Source: an uncultured Methanobrevibacter sp. (GTDB lineage: Archaea; Methanobacteriota; Methanobacteria; Methanobacteriales; Methanobacteriaceae). Taken from it: a stretch of 35,806 nt of DNA. A program made the translations under genes and the position numbers. The notes beneath the pieces are model-generated. The model made no database searches. It worked only from the letters and a program-made list of their open reading frames with translations, and had not been told where the DNA came from. Below, piece after piece: positions 26,771-34,445 of the stretch. The stretch covers positions 1 to 35,806 of the forward strand of contig NZ_CADCJB010000021.1 in assembly GCF_902801725.1 (NCBI RefSeq). Reading direction: 5' to 3'. Each line of letters begins with the position of its first letter. Positions within the stretch are counted from its first letter, which is position 1.

Positions 26771-27856
26771 ATGGACTTTGATATCCAGGATTATCTTGCA
26801 GAAGGTGTTGAAATCATCATGAAGGATGCAATGCGTGCAACACTAAAAAATCCCAAGGAAAGCTTGTTTTTGCTTAAATTTTCCAAACATGCTAAAAAAG
26901 CCACTAAAATCAGACAAAAGTATGATAAAAAAGGTAAAAATATTCCTGCTTTTTTGATAGCGAGCATTACAAGCAGTTGCAACCTGCACTGTACAGGATG
27001 CTATTCACGTGCACATGATGCATGCAATGATGACAAGCCGCAAAACCAGCTTACTGATGATGAATGGGAAGACATATTCAAGCAGGCAAAGGAACTTGGA
27101 ATAAGTTTCATTGTTCTTGCCGGTGGTGAACCAATGCTTAGAAGAGATGTGATACTAAAAGCAAGCAGATATCATGAAATTCTGTTTCCTATTTTTACCA
27201 ATGGCACCATGTTGGATAAAGAGTATTATGATTTGTTAGATAAAAATAGAAATCTGGTTCCAGTCTTATCAATAGAAGGAAATGAGGATGTAACAGATTT
27301 GAGAAGAGGAAAAGGCGTTTATAGGCAACTGATTGACTCGATGGAATATATGAGAAAAAATAATATAATCTTTGGGGCTTCACTTACATTTACAAAAGGG
27401 AATTTGTCAGACATACTTTCAAATGAATATATTAGTCAATTGCATGATTTAGGCTGCAAAGTATTATTTTTCATTGAATATGTTCCTGTTAATGCAGATA
27501 CTGTAGATTTGGCCCCTAGTGATGATGAGAGGGAATTGTTATTATATGAGATTAATCGCTTGCGTCGGGAATATCCTGATATGATATTTCTATCATTCCC
27601 AGGAGATGAAAAGACATCCGGAGGTTGTCTTGCAGCAGGTAGAGGATTTTTCCATATTAACTCACATGGAGGTGCTGAACCATGCCCCGCTTCACCATAT
27701 TCAGATGTTAATGTCAAGGATGCATCCCTTATTGAAGCTTTGAATTCAAACTTGTTTAAGACTCTAAGGGATGGAGGCATTCTGATGGATGATCATGAAG
27801 GTGGCTGTGTGTTGTTTGAGCATAAGGATGAAGTTGAAAGGATTTTGAACAGATGA
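26771..27856 (+). CDS. Radical SAM protein with SPASM-like C-terminus
   Basis: Binds a 4Fe-4S cluster through C70-x3-C74-x2-C77 (S-S-C-N-L-H-C-T-G-C) and S-adenosylmethionine, as shown by the G-G-E-P motif (about 118-121). A C-terminal region contains further cysteines (G-G-C-L-A-A-G-R-G, E-P-C-P-A-S-P, G-G-C-V-L-F), as in SPASM-type auxiliary cluster domains. The 361-residue length fits. The reaction is unknown; no precursor peptide or cofactor gene is nearby. An N-terminal helical extension (1-55) with A-M-R-A-T-L-K-N-P precedes the core. It is co-transcribed with the TetR regulator (zero-base gap), so the enzyme is probably induced by a specific compound or stress. Confidence 0.9.
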   Translation: MDFDIQDYLAEGVEIIMKDAMRATLKNPKESLFLLKFSKHAKKATKIRQKYDKKGKNIPAFLIASITSSCNLHCTGCYSRAHDACNDDKPQNQLTDDEWEDIFKQAKELGISFIVLAGGEPMLRRDVILKASRYHEILFPIFTNGTMLDKEYYDLLDKNRNLVPVLSIEGNEDVTDLRRGKGVYRQLIDSMEYMRKNNIIFGASLTFTKGNLSDILSNEYISQLHDLGCKVLFFIEYVPVNADTVDLAPSDDERELLLYEINRLRREYPDMIFLSFPGDEKTSGGCLAAGRGFFHINSHGGAEPCPASPYSDVNVKDASLIEALNSNLFKTLRDGGILMDDHEGGCVLFEHKDEVERILNR

Positions 27857-27910
27857 ATATTATTTATATTGTGCAGTTTACACAATTATTGTGTGATGCC
27901 CGCCAGTCCG

Positions 27911-28033
27911 CATGGTGAATCCGGATTGTGCAACTTTGGTTCTTTTTAACCAGCTTCATGCTACTGTTGATATAACAGTATAGAAATTATCTGCTCTTTT
28001 TTGATTTTTGTTTGATAGAATGCGAAGAAATAA
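27911..28033 (-). repeat. Degenerate dispersed repeat, copy B
   Basis: A shorter, more decayed copy between the radical SAM gene and the DUF4422 gene. It shares TTCTTTTTAACCAGCTTCATG and the TTTTTGTTTGATAGAAT segment with copy C. On the minus strand it reads M-K-L-V-K-K-N-Q, then loses frame before L-H-N-P-D-S-P. Confidence 0.6.
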
Positions 28034-28098
28034 TACATATTATATTTTTCTTTTTTTGTTAATTTTTCATCAAAAATTAAGTAAATGTATTTGGCATT

Positions 28099-28941
28099 TT
28101 ACCTTGTAAACAAATTTTTTATGCAATCAGATAATTTTAATATCAAGAGCATACCCCCTGATATCACATGGGATTTACTAGCTAAATTTTCCAATGGCGA
28201 AAGGCTAATTGGATGTTTTTGCTGTGTTTTAAATAGAGGAAAGTCAATATCCGTGTAAAAGCCTATCTCTAAATTTTTAAATTCAATGTCATAGCTTTTA
28301 ATTTTTAATTTATTGTGAATAGCATAAAGAGCCAGGGCAAGTTCTGCAAAATAACCAATTTTTCTGTCTGTCACATCCAGATTATCTTCTAATGTTTGCA
28401 ACAATAGGAATAACCATAAACAATATTCATCAACAAGCTCCTTTCTAGCTACGAACATACAGTAAGGATATAAGTACCTGTCATTTAATATCTTAACATA
28501 ATCATCATAATATTCGGGATATTTTTCCTTAATCACTTCATAGGAAATCATCAAATCCTGTTCAGATAAAAAATTTTGAAATAAATCCCAGTTTCTAATG
28601 GCTTGCTTACGCTTATTCAATATTATGTCATAATTTTGTAAATCTTTAATGATAGTTTCTTTATCAAGATAATCTCCAAATCCTAGAAACCCTTTTTTAA
28701 AATATCGTTTATAGTGATTTAATCCTATGATTTCGGCTGTTGAATTTTTCCAAACCCAATATAATCCTGTGTTTTCTGAATAAGCGTTATTTTTTGAGGA
28801 AATATTGACCCCTACATCATCTCTTAGATATCCGAATGTTTCTTCTTTGCCTTCAGCACCCACAAATAAGGGCGTGTAAAGGTTATTGTCTAAAAGATTA
28901 TATTCTTTGTGAGTCATCACATAAATTTTTACATCAACCAT
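28099..28941 (-). CDS. DUF4422 family glycosyltransferase-like protein
   Basis: The 280 residues begin D-V-K-I-Y-V-M-T-H-K-E-Y, have the D-D-V-G-V-N-I-S and N-T-G-L-Y-W-V-W-K-N segments, and the I-G-L-N-H-Y-K-R-Y-F motif typical of DUF4422 proteins. These are found in polysaccharide clusters and act as glycosyltransferases or related enzymes. The C-terminal part contains F-V-A-R-K-E-L-V-D-E-Y and is cytosolic. It probably adds a sugar to a surface glycan. It stands alone here, flanked on both sides by repeat copies, which is consistent with acquisition, though no other glycan genes came with it. The ribosome binding site is weak. Confidence 0.82.
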   Translation of the reverse strand: MVDVKIYVMTHKEYNLLDNNLYTPLFVGAEGKEETFGYLRDDVGVNISSKNNAYSENTGLYWVWKNSTAEIIGLNHYKRYFKKGFLGFGDYLDKETIIKDLQNYDIILNKRKQAIRNWDLFQNFLSEQDLMISYEVIKEKYPEYYDDYVKILNDRYLYPYCMFVARKELVDEYCLWLFLLLQTLEDNLDVTDRKIGYFAELALALYAIHNKLKIKSYDIEFKNLEIGFYTDIDFPLFKTQQKHPISLSPLENLASKSHVISGGMLLILKLSDCIKNLFTR

Positions 28942-29166
28942 ATTTCAACAGCTCTCATAATAATATTTAAAAAAAAAATATTTAAATTGTATTTAATAAT
29001 AGAATTTTTTTAAATAAAATTTGACACCAATTATCTTATTTTATTATTCACTAATTCAATTAGAATTAAATTAAAGTTTTGAATATTTAATGATAAAACC
29101 TTAAATTTAAATACAGTATAATTCTCATTTAACCCTATTAACTCTTTTATATTTCCCATTAAAAAA

Positions 29167-29584
29167 ACTTTTCGAGCACATCATTTTCACCCAAAAAATG
29201 AGGAGTTTTCCTCAATCTATGAATTTAACATCAAGATTTGAAGTGTTGAAGAAACATTCAGAATATTCAAAGAACCATTCTTAATAGAAAAAGAAGTAGC
29301 CAATGGAATGATAAAAACATCTTTGATTTAAAGGTTATTCTAAAAAATTCATAAATTAGTTTCTTAATGTCAGAACGGGTTATTATTTGATAGCTAGGTT
29401 CTCTAATTTCTTTTACCACATTACTGTCCCCAACCTCACCAATCAGCAATGGTGAATTAGGATTATGCTATTTTTGATTCTCTTTAACCAGCTTCATGTT
29501 GCTGTTGGCATAATACACTTCAAATTATCTACTACTTTTTCGATTTTTGTTTGATAGAATACGAACAAATAATGCTCGAAAAGT
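29167..29584. mobile_element. Possible deleted IS or MITE with 12-bp inverted repeats
   Basis: ACTTTTCGAGCA (29167-29178) is matched exactly, in inverted orientation, by TGCTCGAAAAGT (29573-29584). Inside is dispersed repeat copy C and a few decayed coding stretches. No target duplication is clear. Could be a remnant element; the inverted repeat is short and may be fortuitous. Confidence 0.4.
29391..29571 (-). repeat. Degenerate dispersed repeat, copy C
   Basis: Best match to copy A. On the minus strand it reads M-K-L-V-K-E-N-Q-K, stop, H-N-P-N-S-P-L-L-I-G-E-V-G-D-S-N-V-V-K-E-I-R-E-P-S-Y, compared with V-V-K-E-V-R-E-P-S-Y in copy A. Conservation of amino acids despite base changes argues that an ancestral coding sequence is shared. 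Confidence 0.6.
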
Positions 29585-29732
29585 AGGTGAATTATCTACT
29601 ACTTTTAATAAAAACAAGTATTATCTATCTTCAAAATAATTATTTAAAAACCAAAATGAGTTTATCAACTCAGAGTTGATAAACTCCCCAACAAAGGACA
29701 TACTTCCTAAAAAGAGTATGGTTTCCAGGATG

Positions 29733-30895
29733 TTAAATCACTTCATTATCCCTTAAAAAATCAATTAAATTCAAATGAATTATTCCATCATGAGACATAT
29801 CCACATCATCCATGGTTATTACGTATTTTGGATAATTATCTTGAATACTCTTTAATGGTTTAAATTCTCTTTCAACAGTTTCTTCACTTGCCAATAAATA
29901 AGAAACTTGAATGTAAATGAGTTTGTTTTGTTTTTTGCATACAAAATCCACTTCCAGGCTATCAACTTTGCCGATGGTGATTTCATATCCTCTTCTTAAA
30001 AGTTCCAAATAAACAATATTTTCGATTACACGAGTGATATCCCGTTGATTGTTTCCTATTATTGCCTGTCTAAAACCCAAATCACATAGATAATATTTTT
30101 CATCATATTTTAATATTCTTTTACCCTGTAAATCTTCGCGCTTTACCTGATAAATCAGGCATGCATTTTCAAAGAATTTCAGATAATTGTAAATTGTATT
30201 TACAGATAAGTTTACCATATCCTGCTTTAGTCTTTTATGAATTTTATTTGCGGAAAATGGCTGGCTAATGTTATACATTACAAATCTCTTCCAACAAGTC
30301 GACATTTTTAACATTATTTCTTTGAATTATATCTTTAAGGACAATAGAATTGTATAAATCAATTAGAATTAATCTTTTATCATCGCCACGATAGTCAAAT
30401 GTTGAAGGCATGCCTCCATCTTCCAAATATCTATAAAAATGAGATTTAAAATCAGAAGTAATTTCATAGTAATCAAGATATTCCCTAAAAGAAAATGAAT
30501 ATATGTTTAATTCGACATAACGGCCAGATAAATATGTGGCAAATTCTCCAGACAATAATTTTGAGTTTGATCCAGTAAGGTATATGTCATAATTTTCTTT
30601 TGCAAAGTAAGAGTTGATTAATTTTTCCCATTGGGGAACAACCTGTATCTCATCAAAAAATAGATAAATTTTGCCTTCAATATTTTCAGTTTTATGAGAT
30701 ATGAACTCTTCAAGCTTTTTAATATTATCTATTTCAAAATAATCACTTAATTCAAAGTTGATCCAAACAATATTAAATAATTTGTTTTAATATGGTTGAC
30801 TTTCCAGAACGTCTTGTTCCTATTAAAACTTTAATGATATGTTTATTTATAAAGGGATTGATTTTATCAATATAATCTTTTCTTTGAATAATCAT
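29733..30895 (-). pseudogene. AAA_14/DUF4143 ATPase, disrupted
   Basis: Three segments in different frames rebuild one archaeal-type ATPase of the AAA_14 + DUF4143 family. Segment 1, from the ATG ending at 30895 (GTGAT four bases upstream), carries Walker A G-T-R-R-S-G-K-S-T and stops after L-K-Q-I-I. Segment 2 resumes with N-I-V-W-I-N-F-E-L-S-D-Y, Walker B L-F-F-D-E-I-Q and L-T-G-S-N-S, and ends after L-L-E-E-I. Segment 3 continues with N-I-S-Q-P-F-S-A-N-K-I-H, then the DUF4143 part with E-N-I-V-Y-L-E-L-L-R-R-G-Y and V-D-F-V. Between segments 1 and 2 a few dozen bases seem lost. Between 2 and 3 (near 30285) one extra T explains the shift. The family is common in archaea; its role is unclear, and links to toxin-like or defence loci are inferred. 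Confidence 0.87.
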
Positions 30896-30948
30896 TAAAA
30901 TCACACTTCTTTTTATAATTATTAATTTATCATAACTATCATATAAAG

Positions 30949-31006
30949 TTTTCAGTATAATGAAAAGTAAATAATAAAATCAATATTGTTTTCAGTTAAA
31001 TGAAAA
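30949..31006 (-). promoter_or_regulatory. Twin TTTTCA-N6-TGAAAA palindromes upstream of the ATPase
   Basis: TTTTCA-GTATAA-TGAAAA (30949-30966) and TTTTCA-GTTAAA-TGAAAA (30989-31006) are exactly 40 bp apart, and a half site TATGAAAA follows at 31011. They lie 54 and 94 bases upstream of the start of the disrupted ATPase gene. Two identical half-site pairs on about the same helix face look like an operator, perhaps for the ATPase itself or a lost regulator. Confidence 0.55.
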
Positions 31007-31384
31007 TCAATATGAAAATTAGAAATAAATTTCAAACCAATGAAATTAAAAATATAAATATTGAAAGTAAAGAAATCAAATTAATCTTTGTTGCATATCA
31101 ATATAATCAGTAATTCCCATAATAATCATTTCATATTTTTTATTATATTATTTATTATATTTTTTATATAAAATAAGTAATAAAATTAATGTATGGATTG
31201 TAGACGGTTATTAACTATAAACTTAGAAATATCAATAAACGATTTGGAAAGTATAAAAAAAAGATTCAGTTCAAAAACTTAAGATAAATTTATTTTAATT
31301 ATTTAAGTTAATTTTTAATACTATTAAGCATAAATTATCTATTAAATTCAATATATCCTATAATCAAGTGAGAGGTTTTAATTC
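31007..31384. other. Intergenic region upstream of HIRAN fusion gene
   Basis: Extremely A+T-rich DNA with no supportable gene. Several TATA-like stretches (for example TTATATAAAATAAG near 31155-31170) could serve as promoters. A GAGAGG site lies 9 bases before the ATG at 31385. Confidence 0.5.
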
Positions 31385-33184
31385 ATGGAAGTTTTAGAAG
31401 AAAATTTATTTGAAGATAGAGTGGCTTCTCTTAAAAATGCATTTTACGGATTAACTTTTGCTGAATTAACTTATAATATTAATTTTAATGGAAATGTTGA
31501 TTATACTTCTGATTTTTTAACTATTATGAAAAATATTATTTGTGAATTAGAAAATAATAATGTTGATTATGATTTAACTGATTTAGATAGTATGGGGAGA
31601 ATCTTTTCACCCACCCACTTAATCGAAAATACAGATGATACTTTTAATGTTTTAAAAATATTTCCATTTGTATACCTCAATTTGTTTAAACATGACTTTG
31701 ATTATTCAAATGAAAATATTAACTTTAATAAACCTAAAGATTTTTCATTGGACTATCTTGACAAAGTTGTTTCTTTTTTAACTAATTCTATTAATATTAA
31801 AATTAAAAAATCTAAAGGTTTTCCATTATTGAAGTATCATGATAAAGTCGTTTTTTGTTTGGCTAATTATATTAATAATGATATTTCACAGGATGAAATT
31901 TATTGTTACATAATTTTTGCAAAAATTTTTTGGTTATTTGTAAGTTTATATTATGGATATCAAGTAGTGGAATCCAAAAACATGTTTGATATAATTGACA
32001 TGCAATTAACTGAATTAAAAAATGATTGTAAGAGTAATGGTATAAATCTTCCTAATCATTTTGAATTTTTATTTAATAACTTCTCTAAATTAACAATTGA
32101 CGACATCAATGCCACAGATGGTTTTGTCAATACGATTTATTCAGTAATTTACTCATTGAATAGTAATTCATTTTATGAATCTATTTCCAAAGCGATTAAT
32201 CTTGAAAATGAATTAGGATTAACTACAGCAATAACTGGCATTATCGCAGGTTGTTATTATAAAATTGATGAAGATTTCGATGCATTAGTCCCTATAATAG
32301 ATGGCAATTCAAAAGAAAAAATTTCATTCAAGAAATTCATAAATACAATTCCCGATTTGAATCCTTTTTTAAATAATTTCGAAAATGGCATTGTTAAAGA
32401 ACAAATAAGACAAATAATAAGATTCCTTCCATTTTTTGAAAATGCTAAAAAAAGTGATTGCTATACTTCCAGATCCCCATATCCGGATTATCCTGCAGAA
32501 ATGCGATATTTTAATCTTATTGTTGGAAGTTCGTTAATACATGATCGTTATGTTCACAGCCATTATAGAGAAATAGAAGATAAATATAGTGGTAAATCAT
32601 TTGGCAAGGATTATGCACAAGAGCGGAAATATATTGTTGATAAAGCTAATTTTCATGAATTAAAAGTTTGCTTAGCAGAATATTTAAGAGCAGAACACAT
32701 GTGTGAAGGTTGGTGGGGAGGAGCTATTGATGAAAAGATTTTTTACATTATATTGCTAAAATTTAAGGATTATTATGATTCTACCGACGTAGACTATTTA
32801 GATATTCCTGTTATAGATTATAGAAATATTCCAAAAGCAACCTATTCAACAACTAATAAAAAATCTAATAGCTATAATGTTGAAAACAAATCTGGAAAAA
32901 AAGATTTCGAAGGTATTGTTATTACAATTCTACTTAATAAAAATAATCCTCTCAATGTTGGAAACATATTAACACTTGTAAAAGAACCAGACAATAACTA
33001 TGATGCTGAAGCCATTGCGGTTAAATTAGATGATGAAAAAATAGGATATGTTGCAAATAGTACAAATACTGTTGTTAAAGGGACAATGAGTGCTGGAAGA
33101 GTTTATGATAAAATAAATGATATACAACAAGCAGAAGTTATTTTAATAGATAAACACACCCCCATAGCTAGAATAATTTTTTAA
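31385..33184 (+). CDS. Degenerate ADP-ribosylglycohydrolase-like + DUF6508-like + HIRAN fusion protein
   Basis: A 599-residue protein that I read as three parts. Residues about 10-305 follow the helical plan of ADP-ribosylglycohydrolases; the clearest match is 244-292 (T-D-G-F-V-N-T-I-Y-S-V-I-Y-S-L, then K-A-I-N-L-E-N-E-L-G-L-T-T-A-I-T-G-I-I-A-G-C-Y-Y). The catalytic H-D-T-D-T is replaced by E-N-E-L-G-L-T, and the N-terminal G-D-A-x-G and S-D-D motifs are also lost. Residues about 345-465 resemble DUF6508 (L-A-E-Y-L-R-A-E-H-M-C-E-G-W-W-G-G-A-I-D). Residues 506-599 form a HIRAN domain (L-V-K-E-P-D-N-N-Y-D-A-E-A-I-A-V-K, K-I-G-Y-V-A). HIRAN binds DNA ends in HLTF-type proteins. There is no membrane segment. 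Codon use is more A+T-rich than in the core genes. The HIRAN call is firm; the other two are moderate. Confidence 0.78.
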   Translation: MEVLEENLFEDRVASLKNAFYGLTFAELTYNINFNGNVDYTSDFLTIMKNIICELENNNVDYDLTDLDSMGRIFSPTHLIENTDDTFNVLKIFPFVYLNLFKHDFDYSNENINFNKPKDFSLDYLDKVVSFLTNSINIKIKKSKGFPLLKYHDKVVFCLANYINNDISQDEIYCYIIFAKIFWLFVSLYYGYQVVESKNMFDIIDMQLTELKNDCKSNGINLPNHFEFLFNNFSKLTIDDINATDGFVNTIYSVIYSLNSNSFYESISKAINLENELGLTTAITGIIAGCYYKIDEDFDALVPIIDGNSKEKISFKKFINTIPDLNPFLNNFENGIVKEQIRQIIRFLPFFENAKKSDCYTSRSPYPDYPAEMRYFNLIVGSSLIHDRYVHSHYREIEDKYSGKSFGKDYAQERKYIVDKANFHELKVCLAEYLRAEHMCEGWWGGAIDEKIFYIILLKFKDYYDSTDVDYLDIPVIDYRNIPKATYSTTNKKSNSYNVENKSGKKDFEGIVITILLNKNNPLNVGNILTLVKEPDNNYDAEAIAVKLDDEKIGYVANSTNTVVKGTMSAGRVYDKINDIQQAEVILIDKHTPIARIIF

Positions 33185-33611
33185 TCGAGTAATTTATGTA
33201 TATTGTTAATATGGAATTCGTTAATTTTTTTTCTTTAAGGTTAAATTGTTTTCTTATATTTATTCAATGATTAATCATCATTTCTTGTACTTAACCCCTG
33301 CAAAAAATCTAAAATCATAAAACCTGATCGTATAATCTTTTTTACCATAATTGCTATTTTCCCCATGTAATATTTTATTTCTACTGAAATGCATGGATGT
33401 TTTATAATCTCCTCTAGAGGAGTATCCTGAAGTAAAACATCTAAAAAAACATCATTTATTACATCTGAATTTATCATCTGATGTTAATTCCCTATAATAC
33501 TGTTTAAATCTAATATTTTGACCATGTTCATCCTTTGTTTGCTACCCTCTAAATCATAAATTATATATTAGCTATAGTAACCATCAATAAAAAAACATGA
33601 TAAATAAACTA
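33185..33611. other. Intergenic region with one doubtful small gene
   Basis: Apart from the possible 68-codon gene at 33271-33477, I see only A+T-rich DNA with T runs after the HIRAN fusion stop (T9 near 33224-33232) that may end its transcript. Confidence 0.45.
33271..33477 (-). CDS. Possible small hypothetical protein, 68 aa
   Basis: Encodes a mixed-composition peptide (V-I-N-D-V-F-L-D-V-L-L-Q-D-T-P-L-E-E-I-I-K) with one cysteine and a moderately hydrophobic centre (I-A-I-M-V-K-K-I-I). Its composition is protein-like rather than a simple A+T-driven frame. Only a distant GGGA site precedes the ATG, and I know no relative. It may be a real small gene or the remainder of a larger one. Confidence 0.35.
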   Translation of the reverse strand: MINSDVINDVFLDVLLQDTPLEEIIKHPCISVEIKYYMGKIAIMVKKIIRSGFMILDFLQGLSTRNDD

Positions 33612-34436
33612 TTATTCCTTATCAGTAAGCCCACTTTCAAATCTAGGTGAAACATCCTCGCTTAATAGGTTTTCATTATTAATTTTAAATGGATCTTCAT
33701 CATAATATTTTGATATTTCATTTTTTATTTTAAATGAAGATTCAATTAATTTTTCTAGTTTAAATATTTTTATTATATCTTCCATTTTAAATCTGGCATT
33801 ACTATTTAACATGAGGCCTAATATATTATTAGTTCCATTATAAATTTTTAGAATTCCATTGAAATCACAAATTAAATCATTTGTTAAAAAATAAGAATAA
33901 TATCTATGGAAATTAGAAATATCTTCAAAAAAACTCATTAGTTGCCTTGCAATTGTTTCCCTCCATAGCTGTGTGGTTACCATATTTCCGATATAACTCT
34001 CCTTATTAGTAGTTACTAAATTTCCAATATAACTCTTCTTATTAGTATCAATCAATTTAATTTTATTTACCATCATTGGCACATTTTCAAGAGTGTATTC
34101 TAAGCTTTTCATTTCATCATAAGTTACTGTAGATTTATACATATTCAGTATAAATTCGTCAAATTTATTTATTGGAATAATTAGTTGACCGTATATAAAT
34201 TTTCTTTTTTCTTCAAGTTCTTTTTGAGCAGCAGCCTCTATTTTGAAATCTATCAATGAAATAATTATGATTGATGAGATAATGTTTATTAAAAGTGGAA
34301 TTACAATTGTTTTGATAGATTCGTATAAAGAGTCATCTTTAGGAATTATTTGTAATAGCATTATTGCCAATACTAGCAATATTCCTGCAATTATGAGTAA
34401 TTTCCTTGCAATTTTTTTATAATCTGTTTGGAACAT
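33612..34436 (-). CDS. Two-TM membrane protein with cytosolic helical domain, 274 aa
   Basis: Two N-terminal membrane helices (about 12-31 and 43-63) are followed by a coiled-coil stretch (E-A-A-A-Q-K-E-L-E-E-K-R-K) and a mostly helical cytosolic domain of about 200 residues. A 12-residue tandem duplication is visible (K-S-Y-I-G-N-L-V-T-T-N then E-S-Y-I-G-N-M-V-T-T-Q), reflected in a 36-bp DNA repeat. The family is unknown to me. An AGGAG site lies 6 bases before the ATG, and only 9 bases separate it from the upstream DUF2971 gene, so the two form an operon. In defence-like islands such small 2-TM proteins often act as membrane effectors; whether this one does is inference. Confidence 0.8.
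   Translation of the reverse strand: MFQTDYKKIARKLLIIAGILLVLAIMLLQIIPKDDSLYESIKTIVIPLLINIISSIIIISLIDFKIEAAAQKELEEKRKFIYGQLIIPINKFDEFILNMYKSTVTYDEMKSLEYTLENVPMMVNKIKLIDTNKKSYIGNLVTTNKESYIGNMVTTQLWRETIARQLMSFFEDISNFHRYYSYFLTNDLICDFNGILKIYNGTNNILGLMLNSNARFKMEDIIKIFKLEKLIESSFKIKNEISKYYDEDPFKINNENLLSEDVSPRFESGLTDKE
33985..34048. repeat. 36-bp tandem duplication inside the 2-TM protein gene
   Basis: TTTCCnATATAACTCT followed by nCTTATTAGTA occurs at 33985 and again at 34021 with few mismatches. The 36-bp period is in frame and adds 12 residues, so the gene can tolerate gain or loss of units. Confidence 0.75.
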
Positions 34437-34445
34437 AGTGTTCTC

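Larger units (their letters stand above)
28942..29732. other. Gene-free region with mobile-element debris
   Basis: About 790 bases without an intact gene. It contains a 418-bp stretch bounded by a 12-bp inverted repeat (29167-29584), dispersed repeat copy C inside it, and a duplicated AATTATCTACTACTTTT (29524-29540 and 29592-29608). In one plus-strand frame, 29239-29329 reads like a decayed protein (S-V-E-E-T-F-R-I-F-K-E-P-F-L-I-E-K-E-V-A) with no proper start. Confidence 0.6.
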
